Part shown: piece by piece, positions 25,583 to 34,004 of the stretch
Numbering within the stretch: the stretch's first letter is position 1
Layout of the letters: every line of letters starts with the position of its first letter
Source: a virus
Direction: 5' to 3' (one strand)
Length of the DNA: 51,020 bases
Virus record (IMG/VR): IMGVR_UViG_3300021960_000105
Coordinates: 1 to 51,020 of that record
The notes under the pieces: model-generated
The model's input: the letters and a program-made list of their open reading frames with translations, nothing else
Database searches by the model: none
Told to the model about the DNA's origin: nothing
Program-made: the position numbers and the translations under genes

Positions 25583-27481
25583 TTAGTTACCTAAATCTTT
25601 TATGTTATCTTCGTTTAAGAGATTAGGTTCAAATTTAGGTTCTTTTTTAAATACAATATTCTTTAATGATTCTTTTGTTTTATGATATACTGTTTGTGTT
25701 GCTAAATTTTCCATTACTGCATCATTGTCAGATGGATACCCTCCGTGCATGCCATGTACACCAAGAGGATCCATACCTCCAACAGGATTTTGAATAGTGC
25801 CGTATACAGAAGCTTTTTCTCTAGGTCTTCCACCTTCTTCTCCAGATTCATCCCATTTAGGTTCAGTTTCTGAATATCCTTGCGGTACTGCTCCAGGTTC
25901 TCCTCCTTTAGGAGTAGATACAGATCTTCTACCGTACATTGAAGCTAAGTCGTGTGGTGTACCGTATGTGACTCCTGATTTAGCAGGATCGTTACCTTCG
26001 TTTTCTATTTGAGCTAATCTAAAGAAACGTTTACTGTCTTCTCTAACTAATTCTCTTTCTTCAATATACTGATCTTCAGAAAGGTCAAACAATTTCTCAT
26101 ATATATAATCGGTAGAGAATAATTTAGTATCTTTCATTTGATTTGCAAGATCGATCTTTTCTTTAAGTAAAGCAATCTTTTCTTGCTCAAATATAATAGA
26201 TGGAGTAGTTAGCCTAATCTCAAAATTAGTTAATGATTCACCAGTAAATCCTTGTGTATATAAGTGTACCAGAGCAATTTTAGTAAGCTCTGATTCCATA
26301 ATCTTTTGAATACGTTCTACTGTACGTGCAAATCTAATATCTTCTGCAGCTAGTGTTGCTTTTCCAGATAAATCTCCTTCGAACCCAAAGTATGCTTTTG
26401 GGATCTTTAATGCAGCAAACATCTTAGCTTGTAAGTATTGAACGTCGGTTACTCCATCATATTCTAAACCTTTTGTGGTTTCAATACGAGTAGAAGTATC
26501 TCCTCCACGAACTGGAAGGTAGAAATCTTCCATCATATTCTGGAGGTTAAATCTTAAATTGTATTGACCATCTTCTCCTACATAAGGAGTCTTTTTCATC
26601 TGATTGATGGTCTTTTGCATGAATTGTTCTACTTCGTTTGGTGGAATTGAACCAACGTTAATGTAAAACATTCTCTTCTCTGGAGCTCTCATGATACGGT
26701 GAATTAACATCGCATCTTCCATTAAAGTAACTTGCTTAAATATCTTTCTTGCTGGCTCTAAATAAGAACGTCCGTAAGGTAGGTAATTTGTATCTGAAAT
26801 AAGTCTAAAGTGAGCAATTTCGTAATTGTCAAATTGAACTACTCTTTGCTCAGACTTTCTCTTAGGTAAGTAATTAGGGTGTTGAGAGGAAGCTAAACCG
26901 TCTGGGTCTAATTGAAATATCACTTTAGCAGGATTTTCAGGATCTTCTCCTTCTCTTCTAACCATGTGGTAAACTGTGTATGGGAGTACATTATACACTC
27001 CAAACTTCTCTGCTATCTCTAACTTAAGGAAGAAGTCTCCATACTTACACATGTTACGAGTCCAAGACCAAAGATTGAATTCAATATTAAGTACATCATA
27101 AAATAAATTATAAAGTACTCTTTGTATGTTTTCATCTGAAGATTTTATTGCTAAAACTTCATTTTGATCATTTTTAACTGTTGCCTCATCTGCTATAATA
27201 TCTAATGCAGAAGCTATAATTGGATCAGTATCCATTGCTTCATAATCAGAATATAACTGAATTCTTAATGTTTGGTAGTTAAGATTAGGATTAAAAATAT
27301 TTTTGTTATTGTAAATATACAGACGACTAAATCTGTCGATCAGTGAATTAGTCTGGTATCTACCGGTAGTTTGTATCTGATTCACATCAGCTACTTTTAG
27401 TTCATCTCCTCCTACGTTTCTTATTACTACGTCAGAGGCAAACAATCTTCTTAATCTACCAAATAAGGAAGTATCCGCCAT
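25583..27481 (-). CDS. 20: Portal vertex protein, gp20-like
   Basis: This 632-residue protein is about 100 longer than T4 gp20 (524). Family segments are easily followed: YRTNSLIDRFSRLYIYNN-like start, DYEAMDTDPIIASALDIIAD, ILYN-like motif RVLYNLFYDVLNIEFNLWSW, MVRREGEDPENPAKV, IAHFRLISDTNYLPYGRSYL, MLIHRIMRAPEKRMFYINVG, LSGKATLAAEDIRFARTVER, and the wing LKEKIDLANQMKDTKLFSTD. It forms the dodecameric DNA channel and is the docking site for the terminase. The extra length is a Gly/Pro/Glu-rich C-terminal tail from about residue 505 (SVSTPKGGEPGAVPQGYSET). It follows gp17 by 27 bases with a TATTTATA element between. Confidence 0.93.
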   Translation of the reverse strand: MADTSLFGRLRRLFASDVVIRNVGGDELKVADVNQIQTTGRYQTNSLIDRFSRLYIYNNKNIFNPNLNYQTLRIQLYSDYEAMDTDPIIASALDIIADEATVKNDQNEVLAIKSSDENIQRVLYNLFYDVLNIEFNLWSWTRNMCKYGDFFLKLEIAEKFGVYNVLPYTVYHMVRREGEDPENPAKVIFQLDPDGLASSQHPNYLPKRKSEQRVVQFDNYEIAHFRLISDTNYLPYGRSYLEPARKIFKQVTLMEDAMLIHRIMRAPEKRMFYINVGSIPPNEVEQFMQKTINQMKKTPYVGEDGQYNLRFNLQNMMEDFYLPVRGGDTSTRIETTKGLEYDGVTDVQYLQAKMFAALKIPKAYFGFEGDLSGKATLAAEDIRFARTVERIQKIMESELTKIALVHLYTQGFTGESLTNFEIRLTTPSIIFEQEKIALLKEKIDLANQMKDTKLFSTDYIYEKLFDLSEDQYIEERELVREDSKRFFRLAQIENEGNDPAKSGVTYGTPHDLASMYGRRSVSTPKGGEPGAVPQGYSETEPKWDESGEEGGRPREKASVYGTIQNPVGGMDPLGVHGMHGGYPSDNDAVMENLATQTVYHKTKESLKNIVFKKEPKFEPNLLNEDNIKDLGN

Positions 27482-27497
27482 TACGGTTGTTTTTAAT

Positions 27498-27505
27498 TAT
27501 AAATA
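27498..27505 (-). promoter_or_regulatory. TATTTATA element before the portal gene
   Basis: The coding strand reads GATCTATTTATAATTAAAAAC, 16 bases upstream of the ATG at 27481 and directly after the terminase stop codon. Confidence 0.45.
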
Positions 27506-27508
27506 GAT

Positions 27509-29083
27509 CTATTTTAACAACCATCTGATGTCTTCGTCACCGTAGGCTGTCTTAGTAATATAAGGATTTTCTCTTTGAGAACCAACTGAAGATATAACTG
27601 CTTTGTTTTGAGCATTTAAATTAGTAAAAGAAGATAACTGTGCTCTTGCTAAATCCATACCTTGTTGTCTTAACTTTAAAGCAGTATCTCTTACGTATAA
27701 TGCTGTCGCACATGACATAATAAGGTCATCATTATACCTATCCTGTGCTTGAGGTTTACCGTTCTTCCAAACAAATACTCTCATTTCTCCCATAAGACGT
27801 TTAGATTGAATAGTTACTGATTTCTCTCTAACATATTCTATCATTTTAGCTACCACTAAAGGCCTGGTTCTCATTGACATAGTGAAACCTGGTACAAGTT
27901 TATCTCTTTCGTATTTATGCATGTAAGATTCAACTGATTCCATATTGGAGGTAGAACTGTAGTAAATATTTCTATACTCTCTTTCTAACAACTGTTCAAT
28001 TGTTGCCCATCCAATATTAGCGTTTTCACATACCAGAAGTGCTTCATTGTATTCTGATGCTAATCCCACTAAAAAGTTACCAAAATCTTTAGGTGATAAC
28101 TTACCTTTGTACTCTGCTACTTGAGTGCAAGTTTCAATATCAAATACGTGGGCAGCTGAATAATCAGCAGAGTCCCCTCGAGCAACGTCAGCTACTACCA
28201 TATACGATTTCATATAATCTACTCCCTCCCATATCCACAAGTTTCCATCTACACCCCTTTTTTCAATCGGATCTTTTTGGTATGTTTGTTCATAATAAGA
28301 CATGTCCTCAGGTTCAAATACCGTATCTCCTGAAGCTAAGAAATCACAATCACATTCCTGTCCTGCCATTCTTGGCCCTAAATCAGCATCCTGCCTATCT
28401 CTCCATTCTTGACCTCTTTCAGGATGTACACTCCATGGTAACCTTATTGGTAAAAATGAATTTTCACCTGATTCAGCTTTTTCCCAAGTTTGGTGAAACC
28501 AGTTACCAATACCGTTGGGAGTAGATAAAGCCATACACTGTCCCCCTGTGGCTAATGTCTGTTGTGCTGCAGTAAATGTTTCATCTACGTTTTCTATAAA
28601 AGCTGCCTCATCCATTAATAGTAACGATACTGCTTCAGATCGTGCAGCATCAGGTGATGATGATTTAGCGGTAACTTTAGAACCGTTTTTTAATCGTAAA
28701 GACAATTTGTTCTTTTCTGTTGATGGTAACTTTAACCATTTAGGTAATTCATCGTACATGAATATTACTTTGGTAACTAAGTTACGTGCAGTTGCTTGAG
28801 TGGTTGCTAAAGCTAATACGTTTTTATCTTTATGAAATAACATTAACCACAAACTGTAAGCAGCAGCAAGTGTAGATATACCAAGCTGTCTAGATTTAAG
28901 AGTTATAAGGTATTGGTGATCTCTAAATAAATGAAGTACTTTCTCCTGAAACGGGTAAAGGTTAAATAGAATACGTCCTCTGGTAGGGTGCTGAATATGA
29001 CAATACTTCTTCATGAAGTATGCCGGATCTTTGGCGCACTTGATATACTCTTGTGCGATTATTTTTTTTATGTCTTGTGCCAT
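27509..29083 (-). CDS. 17: Terminase large subunit (ATPase-nuclease), gp17-like
   Basis: The enzyme powers DNA packaging and cuts the concatemer. The ATPase half has TLKSRQLGISTLAA (residues 61-74) as a deviant Walker A, with Lys63 at the front and no Lys before Ser/Thr. Walker B is VSLLLMDEAAFI (about residue 152-163) and the coupling motif is ALSTPNG (185-191). The nuclease half shows MVVADVARGDSADYSA (first Asp), LLVCENANIGWAT and DRYNDDLIMSCATALY (last acidic pair). It is 524 residues against about 610 in T4, mainly because the ends are shorter. It lies six bases after a PD-(D/E)XK protein and before the portal gene. No gp16 small subunit was recognised nearby. Confidence 0.95.
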   Translation of the reverse strand: MAQDIKKIIAQEYIKCAKDPAYFMKKYCHIQHPTRGRILFNLYPFQEKVLHLFRDHQYLITLKSRQLGISTLAAAYSLWLMLFHKDKNVLALATTQATARNLVTKVIFMYDELPKWLKLPSTEKNKLSLRLKNGSKVTAKSSSPDAARSEAVSLLLMDEAAFIENVDETFTAAQQTLATGGQCMALSTPNGIGNWFHQTWEKAESGENSFLPIRLPWSVHPERGQEWRDRQDADLGPRMAGQECDCDFLASGDTVFEPEDMSYYEQTYQKDPIEKRGVDGNLWIWEGVDYMKSYMVVADVARGDSADYSAAHVFDIETCTQVAEYKGKLSPKDFGNFLVGLASEYNEALLVCENANIGWATIEQLLEREYRNIYYSSTSNMESVESYMHKYERDKLVPGFTMSMRTRPLVVAKMIEYVREKSVTIQSKRLMGEMRVFVWKNGKPQAQDRYNDDLIMSCATALYVRDTALKLRQQGMDLARAQLSSFTNLNAQNKAVISSVGSQRENPYITKTAYGDEDIRWLLK

Positions 29084-29089
29084 AACTTT

Positions 29090-30076
29090 TTATCCAAAAA
29101 CAGCCATAAAGTCTACAGCTATGTTGCCATCAACTATAGAGCTATGTTTAAGTAAATCGGCTGCTCTTAATTTTTTGAAATCGATATAGAAGAAATGTAC
29201 ATCTGCATTAGGTAGTACAGACGCTATATAACCACCGTTACCAGGTTTTAATTCAAATTTAGTCTCAATAATTTTAGATAATAATAAAGAGGCAGCTCTT
29301 TCTGGTGTTTCTGGGTCATGTAATATTCTATCTACACTTTCAACTTTTTCTTTTATATCCTTTATTAATTCAAATTTGTCTGCTGCTTCTAATAGCCCTG
29401 GGCTTTGTTTAAACTTAAAGAAATAACTAAATGCTTCTACTAGTTCGTCTGCTTTAAAATTTGATGTTGTAATAACTTTTTTAGTAGATTCTAAATTTAA
29501 TACTCTTTGCAAAGTACTCAACCCAAACACAATGTTTAACATTCTTAGTTCCTTGCGTTGTTTAGAAAACCTACCTAATTTTATTTTACCGGTATGGTGA
29601 CCATAAGCTTTTACTTCAACCATATCATCACCAATCTTTAAATCTGGTTTATCTCCTCCTCTATTATCAACTGTGTCTACAGAAGACTGTTGGTGTTGAA
29701 ATAACCAGTATAAAGCTAACTCTCCAGGACCTATGGATTGATCAGGTGCATGTGGATAAATTTGTCGGAAAATTTTTGCATCTTCCTCATCCTTTATATG
29801 TAAACGACCTCCAGATGATGGAACTGTGTATCTACCTTTTACTGGAGGTATAGTATCTACATTAAGTGCTTTTAATATTTCCTTATCATAATTACTTGAT
29901 ACCTCAGTTATGAGTACTTCTGTGTTGTCTACAGGTGTCTCTTCTATAGGGGTGTTGTCGGTGAGTTCTTTTATTAACTCATCTAAAATAGATTTATCCT
30001 CTGGGTTAGATATAGTAGGAGTACCGGATTTGGATCTCCAAGCCCATTCTGTATATAATTTATCTAATACGTCCAT
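29090..30076 (-). CDS. PD-(D/E)XK nuclease-fold protein next to terminase (328 aa)
   Basis: The middle of the protein has the restriction-endonuclease-like signature: GPGELALYWLF (helix with Glu), then GGDKPDLKIGDDMVEVKAYG (PD, then E-V-K) and a basic follow-up HHTGKIKLGRFSKQRKEL. This is the arrangement of an active PD-(D/E)XK core. The N-terminal 110 residues are charged and loosely structured (MDVLDKLYTEWAWRSKSG), and the C-terminal half is helical. It overlaps the preceding gene by one base and is six bases from the terminase gene, so co-expression is likely. Possible jobs are DNA end processing or host DNA cleavage; neither is shown. No homologue was named with certainty. Confidence 0.72.
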   Translation of the reverse strand: MDVLDKLYTEWAWRSKSGTPTISNPEDKSILDELIKELTDNTPIEETPVDNTEVLITEVSSNYDKEILKALNVDTIPPVKGRYTVPSSGGRLHIKDEEDAKIFRQIYPHAPDQSIGPGELALYWLFQHQQSSVDTVDNRGGDKPDLKIGDDMVEVKAYGHHTGKIKLGRFSKQRKELRMLNIVFGLSTLQRVLNLESTKKVITTSNFKADELVEAFSYFFKFKQSPGLLEAADKFELIKDIKEKVESVDRILHDPETPERAASLLLSKIIETKFELKPGNGGYIASVLPNADVHFFYIDFKKLRAADLLKHSSIVDGNIAVDFMAVFG

Positions 30077-30957
30077 TATGCTTCTGGTTCTTCTCCGTCT
30101 TCGAAGTCTATTGGTTCTCCAGACAGGTCTTCTCCTCCTTCTTCACCTCCTACATCACCTCCTAAATCTTCACCACCTTCGGCTCCTCCTTCGGCTCCAG
30201 GAAAATCTCCTCCTCCGGTATCGGCTGAAGCTATATCTTCTCCAGATGCTGGTTCTTCTTCTCCAGCTCCTTTCATTGGAGACTCTCTATAAAGAATAGC
30301 TAGTTTGTCTAAGGCTTGTTGGTAATCGGCTATGTTGGAAAGTAAATAACGTTTACCCATAATCTGAGCTTCAAACGTTTTACCTGTCCATTTTAAAATG
30401 TAATCTTGACCATTTTTAATATTAATTCTGAAAGCAGTAGGTCTTGGTGAAATCCAATCTATAGTGTCTACAAACTCTTTAAAGTCTTCTGTTTGTAATT
30501 TTATAATAGCTTGTCTAAGTGTAGGAAATTTAGCTAAGATAGTATCTGTAGCGTCTTCTAATACTGTTTCTGGACCTGCTTTTGGATTTGGGTCTTCTTC
30601 TGGTGTTGGATCTTCTTCTTCGACTTCGTCTAGAAGTGATTCATTTAAGAGTTCGTCTCCCTCTAACTCACTATCAATACTGGTTTCATCAACTATAATA
30701 CCGTTTTGCTGTAGTTCTTCTACTGCATCGTGCATATCTGCATTATCAGCATTATGGATGTAGATAGTGTCTGGGTCGTTTAGTTCAAACTTTATTTCAG
30801 GAGTGTCGGCAAAGGCTTCTTCTAATATACCTAATGCTTCCATTAGTTCAGTACTCTCTACCTTTATATAATGGACACCAGTTGGTGATTCATTAAGCTC
30901 AGATATTACTTCAGCGTATGCTTCAAGTATGAGATTATTTAGCTGCGTTCTTTTCAT
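30076..30957 (-). CDS. Leader-bearing acidic head protein (293 aa)
   Basis: An upstream in-frame start would overlap the previous gene by 59 bases. I chose the ATG at 30957 because it gives a 19-base gap and begins MKRTQLNNLILEAYAEVISE, a typical leader of this window with ILE|A. The body has two regions: residues 30-100 form a compact beta-alpha domain (VHYIKVESTELMEALGILEE, IKFELNDPDTIYIHNADNA), and residues 150-220 another (IDWISPRPTAFRINIKNG, YILKWTGKTFEAQIMGKRYL). The last 60 residues are nearly all Gly, Glu, Asp and Ala. No family recognised. The charge and the leader suggest a prohead core component or packaged protein. Confidence 0.72.
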   Translation of the reverse strand: MKRTQLNNLILEAYAEVISELNESPTGVHYIKVESTELMEALGILEEAFADTPEIKFELNDPDTIYIHNADNADMHDAVEELQQNGIIVDETSIDSELEGDELLNESLLDEVEEEDPTPEEDPNPKAGPETVLEDATDTILAKFPTLRQAIIKLQTEDFKEFVDTIDWISPRPTAFRINIKNGQDYILKWTGKTFEAQIMGKRYLLSNIADYQQALDKLAILYRESPMKGAGEEEPASGEDIASADTGGGDFPGAEGGAEGGEDLGGDVGGEEGGEDLSGEPIDFEDGEEPEA

Positions 30958-30976
30958 CTGCGAATTTTTTAGCTTC

Positions 30977-32266
30977 TTACATTTGACGTGAAGGTCCTGC
31001 TCCGAATTCGAAATCAATACCGTATTCTTGACCAATAAACTCCATCACTTCCATAGCTTCTTCTTGTTCATCAAATCCTGAGTCAGCTGCTTTATCTCTG
31101 ATAATGTTCCTAATGTCGTTTTCTACTCCTCTGTATTCGTTAATACTAGGATCCAGTTCTTGACCTTTACCTATATTAGAAGCCTTTTTAATCTTTTCTT
31201 GCTCTAACTTCTTTTTAATATCTGTAAGTTTCTTTAAATGAGGTACTACTGATTTATCTCCTGCTTTATATTTTTTAGCAAGTCTTTTCATAGTATTTAC
31301 CGTAGTATCGTAAAGATCGTCAACATTTCTACCTTCATCTATATCATCTCTTCCGTCTAGCATAGCTTCTAGCTTTCTAATAGCTAACTCTATTGCTTCA
31401 TCTTCAGACATTTCTCCTGTATGAGCTAAATTTCTAATCACTTGCTCTAAGTCTTCCATAGATGCAACAAGAAATCTATTCTCGTCCATCTCTTCTTTTC
31501 TTTTACCAAAAGTTTTATGAACTAAAGTATCTAAGTCTTTATGAAATTTAGTTTCTTCGCCTTTACTCGCTCCATCTTTTCCTTCTAAAGCAAGTTGGTC
31601 AATAGCAGGTTGTTTTTCTTCTCCTTCTAAGTAATGCTGTGCTGCAGACATATACTCTCTAGCAAGAGTTACTTTCTTCTGCCACCAATGAGGAAAATCT
31701 ACTTCACCGTCATGCTGATCGTATTTATCTAACTGCTTATATAATTTAGCAGCATAAGTAATTACATCGTATAGGTCTTTCTTAAGCATGTTTGGTTCGT
31801 CATCTTGATGACCTACGTCAAGATCTCCACCATCCTCTACTGCATCTACATCACCTTCTCCTATTTCTCTGTCATAAGTTTCTTGATCATGATCCATTTG
31901 ATCTTGTGCAAGTTGTTTATCTTTTTCAGCTTGCATCATAGCACGGATCTTACTAATCGTTTCTTGATCTTTAGGAGATAATTTTTTCATTCTTTCGTGT
32001 TCACCTGCTTCTTCTGATCCTGGTTTCATTTCTGAGGTTAGTTTAACGTTTACTCCTTTGTCAGCTAATTCTTTAGCTTTATTCTCATCATCAGTAGCAA
32101 CCATACCTTTTTCAGCTTCCACAAGTTGTTTCCGTAATGATTCTTTGATGAGTTTTAACTTTTGAGTTTTTTCGGTAATATCTTTACCTGTATATGTACC
32201 GTCTTTTATTTTTTCTAATGTGAGTTCACATTTAGTTAGACGATCTTTTATTTCTTGATAGGTCAT
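30977..32266 (-). CDS. Charged helical protein, possible head-core component (429 aa)
   Basis: The product starts MTYQEIKDRLTKCELTLEKI, helical from the outset. This recalls the MKTYQEF opening of T4 internal proteins, though no clean cleavage site follows at once. It is highly charged, with long Lys/Glu/Asp-rich helices (KELADKGVNVKLTSEMKPG, MMQAEKDKQLAQDQMDHDQE, YRGVENDIRNIIRDKAADSG). An aromatic stretch in the middle (YAAKLYKQLDKYDQHDGEVD, FPHWWQKKVTLAREYMSAAQ) suggests a folded helical bundle. No catalytic motif was seen. The gene leads a run of core-like genes and has a double TATTTATA element 22 bases upstream. Confidence 0.7.
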   Translation of the reverse strand: MTYQEIKDRLTKCELTLEKIKDGTYTGKDITEKTQKLKLIKESLRKQLVEAEKGMVATDDENKAKELADKGVNVKLTSEMKPGSEEAGEHERMKKLSPKDQETISKIRAMMQAEKDKQLAQDQMDHDQETYDREIGEGDVDAVEDGGDLDVGHQDDEPNMLKKDLYDVITYAAKLYKQLDKYDQHDGEVDFPHWWQKKVTLAREYMSAAQHYLEGEEKQPAIDQLALEGKDGASKGEETKFHKDLDTLVHKTFGKRKEEMDENRFLVASMEDLEQVIRNLAHTGEMSEDEAIELAIRKLEAMLDGRDDIDEGRNVDDLYDTTVNTMKRLAKKYKAGDKSVVPHLKKLTDIKKKLEQEKIKKASNIGKGQELDPSINEYRGVENDIRNIIRDKAADSGFDEQEEAMEVMEFIGQEYGIDFEFGAGPSRQM

Positions 32267-32288
32267 TTGAAATTGTTTTATATACGTA

Positions 32289-32296
32289 TATAAATA
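32289..32296 (-). promoter_or_regulatory. Overlapping TATTTATTTATA element
   Basis: The coding strand reads GACTATTTATTTATATACG; two copies of the motif overlap by four bases. It lies 22 bases before the ATG at 32266 and after the putative glycosyltransferase gene. Confidence 0.45.
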
Positions 32297-32302
32297 AATA
32301 GT

Positions 32303-32956
32303 CTAAGTACTGCTATAGTTAATTACCCTATAAGGTAGATTACTTTTAAATAACGCATACCCTATAGCTACACCCTCTCCATTACCAACTGCACCTTTAT
32401 GTCCCCAAAATTTGTAAGAGTTTTCAGTAAATGGTTTAAGTAAAGAAGTAAAGTATTTTAAAAATTCTGTATAATCTTGTAAAGGAAAGAACATCTTATC
32501 TTCATGCACTAAGGTAATATTATTTCCATCAATGTTTTCTTTTTTTAATATATTTTGAAAAAAATCAAAAAAAGAAATACCATTTAGTTCAATAAATTTT
32601 AATTTACCAAAAGTATTTGCTGCATGCCATGTGTTACTAAATTGTATGACGTCTGAATTAAAATCAAAATTATTAATATCTCCTTCGAGCCACTCTAATA
32701 TATCAGCATCGTACATTAATACAGAAGAGTTATACTGTTGTATTTTGTTAATTCCGTATATAAACTTATCAAAATAGTTAAAAGTGGTCTTTTCGTACAA
32801 ATCAACAGTAACATTTTTAAACATGTGTGGTTTGTCGGTAAGTACGTGGATGTTAAAGTCCTTAGAAAATTCTGTGTTTAGGAACTCTAAAACCTCATTT
32901 ACGTAAAAATCACCTACAGCACAAGTAGTGAGTAATGGTTTATTTTTTTCTTGCAC
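32303..32956 (-). CDS. Putative glycosyltransferase (217 aa)
   Basis: The sequence looks like a GT-A-type nucleotide-sugar transferase: an N-terminal Rossmann-like strand (LLTTCAVGDFYVNEVLEFL), a second strand (FNIHVLTDKPH), and SSVLMYDADILEWLEGD, with a DxD motif following a hydrophobic strand as in metal-binding glycosyltransferases. Later segments HEDKMFFPLQ and FWGHKGAVGNGEGVAIGYAL could complete the acceptor side. It starts with GTG and overlaps the preceding gene by 17 bases. Its target could be phage DNA, virion proteins or host surface glycans. The family call rests on the DxD context alone and is moderate. Confidence 0.55.
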   Translation of the reverse strand: MQEKNKPLLTTCAVGDFYVNEVLEFLNTEFSKDFNIHVLTDKPHMFKNVTVDLYEKTTFNYFDKFIYGINKIQQYNSSVLMYDADILEWLEGDINNFDFNSDVIQFSNTWHAANTFGKLKFIELNGISFFDFFQNILKKENIDGNNITLVHEDKMFFPLQDYTEFLKYFTSLLKPFTENSYKFWGHKGAVGNGEGVAIGYALFKSNLPYRVINYSST

Positions 32957-33491
32957 TTTTCATGTTTGCACACCAGTGATACATTTTACCTTTTTCTCCG
33001 CCATATTTTTTGGCTTTCGCTCTAAGGTCTGTTACAGATCCTTTACATGAGGCTCCTGATTTTTTAACTCTGCCGGGTCTAGATTTACCTTTTACTGTAC
33101 CGTCGGCGTAGTTTTCGTTTTTAGAAAAAACTGTAGGATCACCTGATATCTCACCATGATTAAATCTAAGTTCAGATTCTATTCCTAATACTCCTAGTTT
33201 TGCTCCTAAACGTTCTTCTGTTTCAGAGTCTCTTTTTAATCTAGCGTTATAGTACTTTATATATTCTAAAGCTTCTACTTTAGTAACCTTCTTTTCATTT
33301 TCATATTCACCTTCTTCATTGGTGTAAATGTAAAATGTACCGTGTACATCACCTTGAAAGATCATTTGTATTTGATCATTATCAAGATTACGTTTACCGT
33401 CTATAACACTAATAACTGTTATATATTTATCAATAGTAGCTTCTTCTCGAAGTACTTCTTTAACAAGTTGTATGAGTTGAGATTTTTTCAT
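32940..33491 (-). CDS. Leader-bearing protein with basic Cys-containing tail (183 aa)
   Basis: It starts MKKSQLIQLVKEVLREEATI, the recurring leader with LRE|E. Residues 20-110 look like a small alpha-beta domain (YITVISVIDGKRNLDNDQIQ, EALEYIKYYNARLKRDSETE). The last 50 residues are strongly basic and hold a motif I have seen at the C-termini of many marine phage proteins: GKSRPGRVKKSGASCKGSV, TDLRAKAKK and MYHWCANMKSARKK, with two Cys and one His. The basic tail suggests DNA contact inside the head. The ATG at 33491 lies in an ATGA overlap with a small leader-bearing gene. No function is known. Confidence 0.72.
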   Translation of the reverse strand: MKKSQLIQLVKEVLREEATIDKYITVISVIDGKRNLDNDQIQMIFQGDVHGTFYIYTNEEGEYENEKKVTKVEALEYIKYYNARLKRDSETEERLGAKLGVLGIESELRFNHGEISGDPTVFSKNENYADGTVKGKSRPGRVKKSGASCKGSVTDLRAKAKKYGGEKGKMYHWCANMKSARKK

Positions 33492-33637
33492 CCTTTAACT
33501 TTTATACAGACGTCTTTTCCGTTTTTAGTACCGGCATATCTGTATCCTTTCCAGCATGCTTTACCGTCAACGCCTTTTTTCTTTTCTGTAATTTGTACTA
33601 ATTCTCGTACTAAGGTTAAAAGTTGTGATTTTTTCAT
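33488..33637 (-). CDS. Small leader-bearing basic protein (49 aa)
   Basis: The reading frame begins at 33637 with MKKSQLLTLVRELVQITEKK and continues KGVDGKACWKGYRYAGTKNG and KDVCIKVKG. The start matches that of the next gene (MKKSQLIQLVKEV), so the two are adjacent paralogous leaders on different bodies; ITE|K would be the cut site. The remainder has two Cys in a basic Gly-rich context (ACWKGYRYAGTK, DVC), a motif recurrent in marine phages. It overlaps both neighbours by four bases as ATGA. The tight coupling, leader and motif support a real gene despite its size. Confidence 0.75.
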   Translation of the reverse strand: MKKSQLLTLVRELVQITEKKKGVDGKACWKGYRYAGTKNGKDVCIKVKG

Positions 33638-33990
33638 AGTTTATCTGAGTGCATCATTAGCATTCTTATAATAATACCGGCCATAATACCGAAAATAATC
33701 CACAATGCTCTAGTGACACCAGCTTTCCAATGTTCTATTTCAGCTATCTTAGCCATCTGCTGATCAAAGTCTTTTTGGTTAGATTGTAGGTACTGTCTAT
33801 ATTCAGTATTCTTATTTGTATTCACAATAACCCCATTATCCGGATTTAATAATGTATATTTCATATCAGATACATCCTCTTTCATAGATTCAATATCTCT
33901 CTGCATTTGTTTAAGTTCCCCGTTAGGCATGTGTGCTTTAACATGCCTGATTTCTTCCAATAAAGAGTCGAGTATTTCTTTTTGGGTCAT
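33634..33990 (-). CDS. Coiled-coil protein with C-terminal membrane anchor (118 aa), holin-like
   Basis: The start at 33990 (MTQKEILDSLLEEIRHVKAH) is preferred over an in-frame TTG two codons upstream. Residues 5-50 form a coiled coil (LKQMQRDIESMKEDVSDMKY) and the C-terminus holds one membrane segment (ALWIIFGIMAGIIIRMLMM) ending in a few charged residues. This layout, a coiled coil then one C-terminal helix with Trp at the interface, resembles XhlA/haemolysin-type holin-associated proteins. A lysis role is plausible but no endolysin gene was recognised nearby. An inner-membrane anchor for another task is the alternative. A TATTTATA element lies 14 bases upstream. Confidence 0.7.
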   Translation of the reverse strand: MTQKEILDSLLEEIRHVKAHMPNGELKQMQRDIESMKEDVSDMKYTLLNPDNGVIVNTNKNTEYRQYLQSNQKDFDQQMAKIAEIEHWKAGVTRALWIIFGIMAGIIIRMLMMHSDKL

Positions 33991-34004
33991 TGCCAATGTT
34001 TATA

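Noticed and set aside
30958-31035. Upstream extension of the 293-residue acidic protein
   Set aside because: The extension overlaps the preceding gene by 59 bases and lacks sense as a protein start, while the ATG at 30957 begins with the shared leader.
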